Part shown: in pieces, positions 7,679 to 15,934 of the stretch
Position numbering within the stretch: the first letter of the stretch is position 1
Layout: the number at the start of each line of letters is the position of its first letter
Source: JACKII01 sp041687435
GTDB taxonomy: Bacteria > Pseudomonadota > Alphaproteobacteria > Bin95
Direction of reading: 5' to 3'
DNA length: 64,000 nt
Assembly: GCA_041687435.1 (NCBI GenBank)
Contig: JAWLBX010000001.1
Location: forward strand, 1 to 64,000
Position numbers and translations under genes: made by a program
The notes under the pieces: model-generated
What the model saw: only the letters and a program-made list of their open reading frames with translations
Database searches by the model: none
Told to the model about the DNA's origin: nothing

Positions 7679-7708
7679 CGGCGGGGCCGGGTTCGCCCGG
7701 TTCCGCCG
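7679..7708 (+). terminator. Intercistronic stem-loop after the binding-protein gene
   Basis: A 13-bp stem (two G-U pairs) closed by a TTCG tetraloop begins 14 bp after the stop codon and lies 38 bp before the first permease. It probably stabilises the upstream message and attenuates readthrough. Confidence 0.6.
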
Positions 7709-7746
7709 GCAGCATTTCATCAGTTTCGAACGCAAGAAGCGGACCC

Positions 7747-8688
7747 ATGGAGATTTTCATTTTGCGGCGGGTATTGTACGCCGTGCCAATCCTTCTCGGC
7801 GTATCGATCGTCATTTTCGGCTTGGTGCAACTCTCGCCGGGCGACGTGGCCGACCTACTCATCCCGCCGGAAGCGCCGAAGGAAGTCGCCGAGCAGCTGC
7901 GGCAGAAATTCGGGCTCGACCGCCCCGTCTACGAGCAATACCTGCTCTGGCTTGGCAATCTGCTGCAGGGCGACCTGGGCGTATCCATATTCTCGAACCA
8001 GCCGGTGCTTGGCAGTCTCACCTCGGCCATCGGCAACACCATGAAACTGGCGGTACCGGCAGCCATTCTGGGCTTCGCGCTTGGCATCATCCTGGGCGCG
8101 CTGGCCGCGGTTGGCCGTGGCGGCTGGCTGGACAAGCTCCTGTCCGGTATCGCCATCACCGGCGTGAGCCTGCCGCACTATTGGGTCGGTATCGTTCTGG
8201 TCGCGATTTTCTCCGTCACCTACAACGTCCTGCCCGCGCAGGGCATGGGGCCGGGGGGGGTCCCAACCGGCTGGGAGCAGATCAAGCATCTGATCCTGCC
8301 GGTCGTCACACTCTCGCTGATTCCGATGGGCGTTGTCAGCCGGCTGGTGCGGGCGAGCGTGCTGGAGATCATCAATCAAGAGTTCATCACGACGCTGCAC
8401 GCCAAGGGCCTGCTGAGCGGGCGCGTGCTGCTGCATATCGCCAAGAATGCGGCGCCATCGGTGCTGGCGGTGATGGGCCTGCAGTTCGGCTATCTGCTGG
8501 GCGGGTCCATCCTGGTGGAGACCGTGTTCAACTGGCCGGGTTCCGGCAACCTGATGAACCTGGCGATCTTCCGCCGCGACGTGCCGGTGCTGTCCGCCAC
8601 CATCCTGGCGCTGGCCACGCTGTTCGTCCTCATCAACATCTTGGTCGACGTGCTGCAGGCGCTGATCGACCCGCGCATGCGCCGGTAA
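7747..8688 (+). CDS. ABC transporter permease, DppB type
   Basis: This is a 313-residue inner-membrane permease. The N-terminal helix (about 9-30) precedes a periplasmic region containing the family's LSPGD and FGLDRPVYEQYLLWL motifs. A BPD_transp_1 domain with about five further helices follows. The cytoplasmic EAA-type loop lies around residues 200-220 (EFITTLHAKGLLSGRVLLHIAKNA) and contacts the ATPase. It pairs with the DppC-type permease 15 bp downstream to form the channel. Confidence 0.93.
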   Translation: MEIFILRRVLYAVPILLGVSIVIFGLVQLSPGDVADLLIPPEAPKEVAEQLRQKFGLDRPVYEQYLLWLGNLLQGDLGVSIFSNQPVLGSLTSAIGNTMKLAVPAAILGFALGIILGALAAVGRGGWLDKLLSGIAITGVSLPHYWVGIVLVAIFSVTYNVLPAQGMGPGGVPTGWEQIKHLILPVVTLSLIPMGVVSRLVRASVLEIINQEFITTLHAKGLLSGRVLLHIAKNAAPSVLAVMGLQFGYLLGGSILVETVFNWPGSGNLMNLAIFRRDVPVLSATILALATLFVLINILVDVLQALIDPRMRR

Positions 8689-8703
8689 GGGATAGGTTCA
8701 GTC

Positions 8704-9609
8704 ATGACAACCGCTCACGCTGCACCGGTCCCAACCGATGTCGAGCAGGTGCTGGCCCGCGCCCAGCAGGGCATCGGCTATTGGGGCCGCGTTTGGGAAC
8801 GGCTGCGCGCCGACAAGGTCACATTGGTAGTAACCGCGGTGCTGATTGCCATCGTGCTTATGGCGGTGTTCGCACCGCTGATCGCGACCCACGACCCGAT
8901 GACAGGCTCGATCCTGGGCCGCCTCAAAGGCTTCGGCTATCAGGGGCACCTGCTCGGAACCGACGAGACCGGGCGCGATATCTTCAGCCGCCTGCTGTTC
9001 GGCGCGCGCCTGACGCTGGTTTCGGGCGTCTTGCCGGTTGTGTTTGCGCTGATCATCGGCGGCCTGCTAGGCGTCGTTGCCGGCTATTTCCGCGGCGGCG
9101 TTAACACCCTGATCATGCGCAGTATGGACGTGCTGTATGCGTTTCCGTCGATCCTGCTGGCCATCGCGATTTGCGGCATTCTGGGCTCCGGTCTGGAAAA
9201 CACGATCCTGGCACTGACCATCACCTTCATTCCGCCCATCGTCCGCATTTCGGAAACGGTAACGGCGCAGGTGCGCACGCTGGATTTCGTCGATGCCGCC
9301 CGGATCAGTGGCGCCAATTCGGCGACGATCATGCGGTTCCACGTGCTCAACAACGTGCTGGGGCCGATTCTGATCTACACGACCAGCCTGATCTCCATCG
9401 CCATCATCCTGGCGGCCGGCCTGAGTTTCCTCGGCCTGGGCGTAACGCCGCCGGATGCCGAATGGGGCTTGATGCTGAACAATCTGCGCCAGGCAATCTG
9501 GGTGGACCCGGTGCTGGCCGCCGTGCCCGGCGTGGCCATCTTCATCACCTCGATGAGCTTCAACCTTATGAGTGACGGCCTGCGTCAGGCCATGGATGTA
9601 CGCGTATGA
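8704..9609 (+). CDS. ABC transporter permease, DppC type
   Basis: This 301-residue inner-membrane permease is the DppB partner. It has the OppC N-terminal helix (about 40-62) with the following HDPM...HLLGTDETGRDIFSRLLFGARLTL signature (about 80-105), then the transport domain. The coupling loop is near FVDAARISGANSATIMRFHVLNN (about 197-219). It overlaps the next gene by ATGA, so translation is coupled to the ATPases. Confidence 0.93.
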   Translation: MTTAHAAPVPTDVEQVLARAQQGIGYWGRVWERLRADKVTLVVTAVLIAIVLMAVFAPLIATHDPMTGSILGRLKGFGYQGHLLGTDETGRDIFSRLLFGARLTLVSGVLPVVFALIIGGLLGVVAGYFRGGVNTLIMRSMDVLYAFPSILLAIAICGILGSGLENTILALTITFIPPIVRISETVTAQVRTLDFVDAARISGANSATIMRFHVLNNVLGPILIYTTSLISIAIILAAGLSFLGLGVTPPDAEWGLMLNNLRQAIWVDPVLAAVPGVAIFITSMSFNLMSDGLRQAMDVRV

Positions 9610-10661
9610 GTACCGCTATCGACCAACCCCGCCAACGGCCGCTGCTGGTGGCGAACGACCTGCGCAAGCACTTCCCGCTCAAGGGCAAACTGTTTGGCAA
9701 GAAATCCGTCGTCCAGGCAGTCGACGATATCAGCTTCGAAGTTCACAAGGGTGAGACGCTGGGCATTGTCGGCGAGTCGGGATGCGGCAAAAGCACGACG
9801 GCACGGCTGCTGCTGCACCTGATCCCACCGGATGCAGGCGAGGTGGTGTTCGACGGCAAGGCGGTCGCCAAGCCGGATGGAATTACCCCAAACGCGCTCT
9901 ACCGGCAGATGCAGATGGTGTTTCAGGATTCCTATGCCTCTCTGAATCCGCGCCTCTCCATCGCCCAGTCCATCGCATTCGGTCCCATCGTCCAGGGCGT
10001 GCCGCGGAAGGAGGCGCTGGATCGCGCGGTTTCCCTGCTGGAACGGGTCGGCCTTGCCCCATCGATCTATGCCAACCGCTACCCACATGAGCTTTCCGGC
10101 GGGCAGCGGCAGCGGGTCAACATCTCGCGCGCACTGGCTTTCGAGCCGAAACTGCTGGTTTTGGACGAAGCTGTTTCGGCGCTCGACAAGTCGGTGGAAG
10201 CGCAGGTGCTGAACTTGCTGGGGGAAATCAAGTCGGCCTTCGACCTGACCTATGTCTTCATCAGCCATGACCTCAGCGTGGTCCGCTATATCAGCGACCG
10301 GGTGATGGTGATGTATCTGGGCAAGGTCGTCGAAATTGGTCCGGTAGACGCTATCTACCGCGCGCCACGCCATCCCTACACCCAGGCGCTGCTGGCGGCG
10401 ATGCCCAGCATGTCGCCGCGCCGGCGGACGGAGAAGGCGCCGCTCAGCGGCGATCCGCCGAACCCGATCGACCCGCCAAGCGGCTGCCGCTTCCGCACGC
10501 GCTGCCCGTTCGCTGCGCCGGTGTGCGCCGAAAAACCGCCGCGCCTCGTCACCCAGGCCGGCGAGGACCCCAGCCACCGCGCCGCCTGCCATCTCTACGA
10601 TCCCGTCGCAGCCCACCCGCGAGCGCAGGAGGTCCGCCATGCTCAGCCCCTTTCCGCCTGA
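9606..10661 (+). CDS. ABC transporter ATP-binding protein, DppF/OppF type
   Basis: This is a 351-residue ATPase. It has Walker A GESGCGKST (about 58-66), Q-loop MVFQD, signature LSGGQRQR (about 162-169), Walker B LLVLDEAVSALD and switch His in FISHDLSV. The C-terminal oligopeptide-transporter extension with GCRFRTRCPFA is present; its cysteines can hold an Fe-S cluster in some homologues. It works as a heterodimer with the DppD-type ATPase, whose start lies inside the last 23 bases of this gene. Confidence 0.93.
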   Translation: MSTAIDQPRQRPLLVANDLRKHFPLKGKLFGKKSVVQAVDDISFEVHKGETLGIVGESGCGKSTTARLLLHLIPPDAGEVVFDGKAVAKPDGITPNALYRQMQMVFQDSYASLNPRLSIAQSIAFGPIVQGVPRKEALDRAVSLLERVGLAPSIYANRYPHELSGGQRQRVNISRALAFEPKLLVLDEAVSALDKSVEAQVLNLLGEIKSAFDLTYVFISHDLSVVRYISDRVMVMYLGKVVEIGPVDAIYRAPRHPYTQALLAAMPSMSPRRRTEKAPLSGDPPNPIDPPSGCRFRTRCPFAAPVCAEKPPRLVTQAGEDPSHRAACHLYDPVAAHPRAQEVRHAQPLSA

Positions 10662-11694
10662 CCCCGCCGAAGACTTGAACACCACCACCAGCCACGGCAC
10701 TGCCAACACGGCCCCGCTGGTCAGCGTTCGCGACTTGCACGTGCGGTTCGCGACCCGCGCGGGGTCCATCGCCGCCGTCAACGGTGTCAGCTTCGATGTC
10801 CTTCCCGGCCGCGTTCTCTCTATCCTCGGCGAGTCCGGGTCCGGCAAAAGCGTCACGATGCGCGCCATTGCCGGCATCCTGCCGAAGCGCACCACCACCA
10901 TTGAAGGCAGCATCGGCTTCGGGGGTACCAATCTGGTCGGGCTGCCAGAATCGCAGATGCGCAGCATCCGCGGTGCGCAGATCGCCATGATCTTTCAGGA
11001 GCCGATGACCGCGCTCGACCCCGTGTTCACGGTTGGCAGCCAGATCGCAGAAAGTGTCGTCCGGCACGAGGGTATTTCCTGGACGGAGGCCCGGCGCCGG
11101 GCGCTGGACTTGCTGGAGCTGGTGCAAATTCCCTCTGCCGCCCGCCGCATGAAGGCCTATCCGCATGAGATGTCGGGCGGCATGCGGCAGCGGGCGATGA
11201 TCGCGCTCGCGCTCGCCTGCAAGCCGGACCTGCTGTTGGCTGACGAGCCGACCACGGCGCTGGACGTGACCGTGCAGATCCAGATCGTGCTGCTGCTGCG
11301 CGAACTGCAACGCGAACTCGGCATGGCCGTGATGTTCGTCACCCATGATGTTGGCGTCGCGGCGGAAATCGCGGACGAGCTGGCGGTAATGTACGCCGGC
11401 CGTTTCGTCGAACACGGGCCGGCGGTCGATGTGATTGAAAAGCCGCTGCACCCCTACACCGCCGGCCTGCTGGCCTCGACCGTACACGGAGCCGAACGCG
11501 GGGCCGTGCTGCAACCCATCCCCGGCATGCCCCCGGACCTGACCCGCATGCCGCCCGGCTGCGCCTTCGCCCCCCGCTGCCCCTATGCCGTGGAGGCGTG
11601 CCGCGCGGCGGTGCCGCAAAGCGTTGCCATGGATACCCAGACGGTCGCCTGCCACCGCCAGGCCGACGGTTCGCCGCTCGGCCCTCTCGGCTAG
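10639..11694 (+). CDS. ABC transporter ATP-binding protein, DppD/OppD type
   Basis: This is a 351-residue ATPase. It has Walker A GESGSGKS (about 71-78), signature MSGGMRQRAMIALAL (about 174-188), Walker B LLLADEPTTALD and C-terminal GCAFAPRCPYAVEAC. Translation begins behind a strong AGGAGG inside the end of the previous gene. It completes the five-gene transporter. The order binding protein, B, C, F, D differs from the common A-B-C-D-F order, but assignments follow sequence. Confidence 0.93.
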   Translation: MLSPFPPDPAEDLNTTTSHGTANTAPLVSVRDLHVRFATRAGSIAAVNGVSFDVLPGRVLSILGESGSGKSVTMRAIAGILPKRTTTIEGSIGFGGTNLVGLPESQMRSIRGAQIAMIFQEPMTALDPVFTVGSQIAESVVRHEGISWTEARRRALDLLELVQIPSAARRMKAYPHEMSGGMRQRAMIALALACKPDLLLADEPTTALDVTVQIQIVLLLRELQRELGMAVMFVTHDVGVAAEIADELAVMYAGRFVEHGPAVDVIEKPLHPYTAGLLASTVHGAERGAVLQPIPGMPPDLTRMPPGCAFAPRCPYAVEACRAAVPQSVAMDTQTVACHRQADGSPLGPLG

Positions 11695-11712
11695 CGGGAA
11701 CAAGGTGCGGGC

Positions 11713-12648
11713 ATGACCAGCAGCGGCAAGGCATCGCTGAGCGGCATCTGGGCCGCCATCGCCACCCCGTTCCGGCCGGATGGCTCGCTTGACCTGGACG
11801 GCATCCGCAGCAATGCCCGGCACTATCGCGGCACACTTGGCCTCGACGGCGTGTTCTGCCACGGAATCATGGGGGAAGGATGGTCGCTCACGCTTGACGA
11901 GCGGCGGGCAGCGCTGGAAGCCCTGGTCGACAGCGGCGGGGACCTTCCGGTCGGTGTGGTCATCACCCACCATGCACTGGCCGAAACCCTGGCGCTCGCC
12001 CGCCACGCCGGGACGACCGGCGCCCACCATATCGTGCTGATGCGCCCGCGCGGGCCGTACCGCGACGCCGAACTGATCGCCTGTGCCGAAGCGGCGGCGG
12101 CGGCCGCGGGCCTACCGCTGGTTCTGTTCGAGTCGCCCGCGCCCGGCATGAGCTTCGGCCCCGCCGTGATCAAGGATCTGGCCCGGCGCGGCTGCCTGCT
12201 CGGCATCAAGGCCACCGGCGGCGCAAAGGCGGTGTCGGCGCTGCGCACGCTCGCGGGCGAGAATTGCCCGATCTGTGATCCACACGAGGATCAATGGCTG
12301 CTAGATCTGCTGCGCGATCCGGCATGGCCCCTCTATGCCGACCCGGAGCCTTATCTCTACCAAACTGTTGACAGGCAGCCAATCCGCAGCGTCCGCGCCT
12401 CCCTTGCCGCGGGTGACCCTGCCAGGGCGCTGGCGGCCTGGTGCGAGTTGGAGCCCTGGCGTTACGTCTATCAGCGCTGGATCATCGGCCCGCTCGACCG
12501 CGGGCATTCGCCTGCCGCCGCGCTCAAGCACTGGATGCACCGCCTCGGCCTCGCCGCCGGCCCGGTGCGCGCGCCGCTGCTGCCATTGTCCCGTGCGGAA
12601 GCGCTGGCCATGGACGCCGATCTTGCCACCCTGCCCCATCTCAACTGA
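11713..12648 (+). CDS. Dihydrodipicolinate synthase/NAL-family protein with atypical active site
   Basis: This is a 311-residue TIM-barrel protein of the DapA/N-acetylneuraminate lyase family, which usually cleaves or forms C-C bonds through a Schiff base between lysine and a keto acid. The lysine is kept (K166 in GIKATGG). The pyruvate-binding GTTGE motif has become GIMGE (51-55), and the catalytic tyrosine of the LYNVP motif is phenylalanine in LFESP (F139). The YY pair of the DapA relay is also absent. It may therefore use another keto substrate or a different reaction. It lies 18 bp after the transporter ATPases, so it probably acts on the imported compound or its product. Confidence 0.8.
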   Translation: MTSSGKASLSGIWAAIATPFRPDGSLDLDGIRSNARHYRGTLGLDGVFCHGIMGEGWSLTLDERRAALEALVDSGGDLPVGVVITHHALAETLALARHAGTTGAHHIVLMRPRGPYRDAELIACAEAAAAAAGLPLVLFESPAPGMSFGPAVIKDLARRGCLLGIKATGGAKAVSALRTLAGENCPICDPHEDQWLLDLLRDPAWPLYADPEPYLYQTVDRQPIRSVRASLAAGDPARALAAWCELEPWRYVYQRWIIGPLDRGHSPAAALKHWMHRLGLAAGPVRAPLLPLSRAEALAMDADLATLPHLN

Positions 12649-12671
12649 CCCTCAAAAAGGAGCCCCAGGCC

Positions 12672-13382
12672 ATGCACAAGATCGACATTCCGGACCATGT
12701 GGTCGAGACCGTCATTGCCCGCCGCGGCACAGCCCACCCGCACGCGACACTCGATCCGGCGAAAACCGCGCTCGTTGTCATCGATTTGCAGAACGGTTTC
12801 ATGGTAGAAGGCGTCGCCCATGCGCTCTGCAAGACCGCTCCGGAGATCGTGCCGAACGTGAACCGCCTGGCCGAAGCGGTCCGCGCGGCCGGTGGCAAAG
12901 TGTTCTGGGTACAGAACACCCATGACGAGAACTGCATGGATAGCTGGTCCAACCTGCACGCCATGACGCCGCCGGCGGCGACCGCAAAACGGATTGAAAG
13001 CATGTCGCAAGGCACCATCGGCCATGCGCTGTGGCCGGACCTTGATGTGCAGCCGGGGGACGAGAAGGTTCTGAAATACCGCTACTCGGCCTTCCTGCCA
13101 TCGGCATCGGACCTGCCGGACCGGCTGCGCAGCGGTGGCTATGACACGGTAATCATTACCGGCACCGTCACCAATGTGTGCTGTGAATCGTCGGCGCGCG
13201 ATGCGATGATGATGAACTTCAAGACGATCATGGTCACCGACGGCAACGCCGCCAATTCCGACGAGGAGCACAACGCCTCGCTGATCAATTTCTATCTGAC
13301 GTTCGGCGATGTCGTCGGCACGGACGAGTTGATCGGCTGGCTGCACACCAACGCACACACCGCCGCTGCGGCCGCCGAATGA
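12672..13382 (+). CDS. Isochorismatase-like cysteine hydrolase
   Basis: This is a 236-residue cysteine amidohydrolase. The triad is visible: D38 (VVIDLQNGF), K136 (VLKYRYSAF) and nucleophile C170 (TNVCCES) after the usual cis-peptide turn ITGTVTN. Relatives include N-carbamoylsarcosine amidase, biuret hydrolase and RutB, all of which free nitrogen from amides. AAGGAG precedes the start 23 bp after the DapA-like gene. Its position as last gene of the transporter operon supports a role in cleaving an imported amide or ureido compound. The exact substrate is unknown. Confidence 0.87.
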   Translation: MHKIDIPDHVVETVIARRGTAHPHATLDPAKTALVVIDLQNGFMVEGVAHALCKTAPEIVPNVNRLAEAVRAAGGKVFWVQNTHDENCMDSWSNLHAMTPPAATAKRIESMSQGTIGHALWPDLDVQPGDEKVLKYRYSAFLPSASDLPDRLRSGGYDTVIITGTVTNVCCESSARDAMMMNFKTIMVTDGNAANSDEEHNASLINFYLTFGDVVGTDELIGWLHTNAHTAAAAAE

Positions 13383-13407
13383 CGGGAAACCGGCCCGGCC
13401 TCCTGCC

Positions 13408-13725
13408 CTATTCCGGGAACCAATAGGACGGATCTGCGGGAAAGACCGTACGGGTCTCGACCCGCTCGACCGGGCCGTCCAGCGTGTGCGCAGCCGCTTT
13501 CCACACCGCATAGTGTGGCGCCACGCGATGCGCCAGCACGGCGGCCTCGTCCTTATAAACTTCGTAGAAGTAATAGACGTTTTCGTCCGCCTCATCCTGC
13601 AGGACGTTGAAGCGGGCGCAACCCGGCTCGTCCCGTTCGGAGCCGAGGGCATCCACCTCGATCGCCTTCAGGAACTCACCGCGTAATTCCGGTTTCACCC
13701 GGACCTTGATCCATTTGGCCAACAT
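13408..13725 (-). CDS. ABM-domain (antibiotic biosynthesis monooxygenase) protein
   Basis: This is a 105-residue dimeric ferredoxin-like alpha+beta barrel protein. The core reads KVRVKPELRGEFLKAI...EPGCARFNVLQDEADENVYYFYEVYKDEAAV, typical of the YgiN/LsrG family of quinol monooxygenases and isomerases that need no cofactor. The start at 13725 has GGAAGGAAA at good spacing; an upstream ATG at 13797 has none. It lies 72 bp downstream of the large flavin monooxygenase on the same strand and may act on its product. Confidence 0.85.
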   Translation of the reverse strand: MLAKWIKVRVKPELRGEFLKAIEVDALGSERDEPGCARFNVLQDEADENVYYFYEVYKDEAAVLAHRVAPHYAVWKAAAHTLDGPVERVETRTVFPADPSYWFPE

Positions 13726-13797
13726 TGGCGTTTCCTTCCGTAACGGACGGGATGCCTGCGCAGATACTGGCAGCATCTGCGCAGGCAAAACCGGCAA

Positions 13798-15591
13798 TCA
13801 GGTGAAGTTAAAATAGTCTTCGTAGTTACCCTTGGCCTCTTTCAGATGCTCGCAGTACTGCCACATACCGCCGTTATAATTGCCATCCTCGCGACGGTTA
13901 TCCGAACCTTCAAAGTTGTAGTAGCCTGGCGTGCATTCCTTGTTGCGGTTTGTGGTGCCGCGGTACTTGATGACCTCGCCAACCCACCACTTCTCTGTCT
14001 CCGGCTTGGCGTCGATGGTGTCGTAGCCATGCTCGCGCGCATACTTGATGCAGTCGGCGATGTGGAAGCCCTGGGTCTGGAGCATGAAGGTCAGGTTGAA
14101 CTGGAAGCTCGCCTGATAGCCGCCCATGATGAACAGGTTCGGATAACCGGCCGAATGGATGCCGAACACGGTCCGCATGCCGTTGCTGTACTTTTCGTTC
14201 AGCTCCAAACCGTTCTCGCCACGGATATCATTGTAGATGCCGGTGACCTGAACCTCGAAGCCGGTGGCGTAGATCAGCACGTCGACCGGGTATTCCGTGC
14301 CCTCGAACACCACCCCGCGCTCGGTGATCTCCGTAACGCCCTTGCCGTCGGTATCGACCAGATGGACGTTGGGCAGATTGAAGGCCGGCAGATACTCATC
14401 GTCATAGGTCGGCCGTTTGCAGCGATGCATGTACCAGGGTTTCAGCTTCTCGGCTGTCTCCGGGTCGTGCACGAGCTCTTCGATACGCCGGTGGATGCGC
14501 ATCTGGTGCTCAATGTTCTGGTTCTCATAGCGCTGGGTGCGGAGTTCGCGCGGCATCGCCTCGATCTCCTTGCGCTTGTCCGGGTCCGGCTTGGTGTTGA
14601 GCACGTGCTTGTCGATGCGCTCCTTCTGCCAGCCCGGTTTCAGGCTGGCCGCCCATTCCGGATCGGTCGGAATGTCGTCCCGGATATCGATAGCGGACGG
14701 CGTGCGCTGAAAAACGTAAAGCTCCTTCGCGGTGCGGGCGAGGTTCGGGATGATCTGCACGGCTGTCGCGCCGGTGCCGATGATGCCGACCCGCTTGTCC
14801 TTCAGATTCTCCAGGTCCTGACCGCAATAATCGTAATCGAAGCGGGAGGAATGGAAGGAGTGGCCCTTGTAGGTCTCCATCCCCTTGATCTTCGACAGTT
14901 TCGGCTTCGCCAGCGTGCCGTTGGCGACGATCACGAATTTGGCCGAAAGCTTGTCGCCCCGGTCGGTGGAGAGCCGCCAGACCTTTTCTTTCTCGTCCCA
15001 ATGGGTGGCGGTCACCGTCGTCTGGAACATGGCCAGATCGTACAGGTCGTATTTCTTCGCGATATTTTGGCAGTGGGCGTAGATTTCCGGCCCCTTGGCG
15101 AAGAAGCTCTTCGGCACATAGCCGAGTTCGTCCAGCAGGGGCAGGTAGTCATAGGCCGACACATCGCAGGCCGCACCGGGATAGCGATTCCAGTACCAGG
15201 TACCGCCGACGTCCGAGCCTTTCTCCACAATACGGATGCTCTCGACGCCGCGCTCGCGCAGGCGCGCAGCAGTCAGCAGGGCAGAGAAGCCGCCGCCGAT
15301 GAACAGGCACTCGACATAGTCCTCAACCGGCTCGCGCGCGATGAGGTCCTCTGCCCAGGGGTCCGTCTCATACTTCGCGAGTTCGCCGGTCAGTTCAGAG
15401 GTATACTGCTCCAAGCCATCCGGACGGTAGGCCAGCCGCTTGTCGCGTTCCTCGGCGAATTTCGCTTTTACCTTGTCGTAAAATTCCTGCGGCTTGTCGG
15501 TCGGAACGGTCGGATCGAACACCGCACGGGCCGCCATCTTGTTCGGGTCGTTGTGCCGTTTTACAGGCTCTTTTAACTTTGCATCAGACAT
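13798..15591 (-). CDS. Flavin-containing monooxygenase, Baeyer-Villiger type
   Basis: This is a 597-residue FAD- and NADPH-dependent monooxygenase. The FAD Rossmann motif is GGGFSA (99-104) with GTWYWNRYPGAACDV (130-144), and the NADPH motif is GTGATA (272-277). Total length and the long N-terminal extension (about 90 residues) match the cyclohexanone/acetone-monooxygenase-like group. The Baeyer-Villiger fingerprint FxGxxxHxxxW is altered to Y241-x-G-xxx-H247-xxx-F251, so the chemistry should be tested. It is divergent from the TRAP transporter at 15935, suggesting that the imported acid or ketone is the substrate. Confidence 0.88.
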   Translation of the reverse strand: MSDAKLKEPVKRHNDPNKMAARAVFDPTVPTDKPQEFYDKVKAKFAEERDKRLAYRPDGLEQYTSELTGELAKYETDPWAEDLIAREPVEDYVECLFIGGGFSALLTAARLRERGVESIRIVEKGSDVGGTWYWNRYPGAACDVSAYDYLPLLDELGYVPKSFFAKGPEIYAHCQNIAKKYDLYDLAMFQTTVTATHWDEKEKVWRLSTDRGDKLSAKFVIVANGTLAKPKLSKIKGMETYKGHSFHSSRFDYDYCGQDLENLKDKRVGIIGTGATAVQIIPNLARTAKELYVFQRTPSAIDIRDDIPTDPEWAASLKPGWQKERIDKHVLNTKPDPDKRKEIEAMPRELRTQRYENQNIEHQMRIHRRIEELVHDPETAEKLKPWYMHRCKRPTYDDEYLPAFNLPNVHLVDTDGKGVTEITERGVVFEGTEYPVDVLIYATGFEVQVTGIYNDIRGENGLELNEKYSNGMRTVFGIHSAGYPNLFIMGGYQASFQFNLTFMLQTQGFHIADCIKYAREHGYDTIDAKPETEKWWVGEVIKYRGTTNRNKECTPGYYNFEGSDNRREDGNYNGGMWQYCEHLKEAKGNYEDYFNFT

Positions 15592-15934
15592 TCTGAGAAT
15601 CCTACCTCACTCTTTGGTGCGAATTTCCGGTGAGCCGCAACAGACAGCGCATTCCGCAGCGCCCTTGCGCGGCGAAGGCCTGACACAGCCCTGGGATGAC
15701 CGCATGAAACACGGCTGGGTGCCAAATGACAATCACCAGTTTCATACCTTCGTCGAACGCCTGACCGAAATACCGGCCTTTCAGACCCCCTTGCCCCCAT
15801 TCCACAACCGCGTCAAACTTCCCTGGTCTGGGTCTGATACTGTCCGGCGGCGTGATAAACCGAATGTCGCCAAATGGAAATTCGGCCCTTGATAAAAATC
15901 AAAAAAAACAAATCGAACGGAAGGAAACGCACAG
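15592..15934. other. Long intergenic region between divergent catabolic operons
   Basis: These 343 bp hold no convincing gene. A 14-bp palindrome, TTGAT-AAAA-ATCAA, at 15889-15902 lies about 30 bp before the TRAP binding-protein start, within an A-rich stretch, and is a candidate operator. The ribosome-binding site GGAAGGAAA follows at about 15920. No clear -35/-10 pair was found for either direction. Confidence 0.4.

Noticed and set aside
9585..12030. Long antisense open frames (9585-10988 and 10549-12030, minus) over the ABC ATPases.
   Set aside because: They mirror high-GC codon structure of well-supported plus-strand genes, are rich in H, R and Q, and show no domain motifs.
13846..15576. 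A 576-residue plus-strand open frame opposite the Baeyer-Villiger-type gene.
   Set aside because: It lies entirely within a gene with complete flavin motifs, and its own translation shows no recognisable family.
15719..15734. A further sigma-54 promoter on the minus strand before the Baeyer-Villiger-type gene.
   Set aside because: TTGGCACC is a good -24 box, but the position 10 bp on has TG instead of GC and no TTGC, so it fails.
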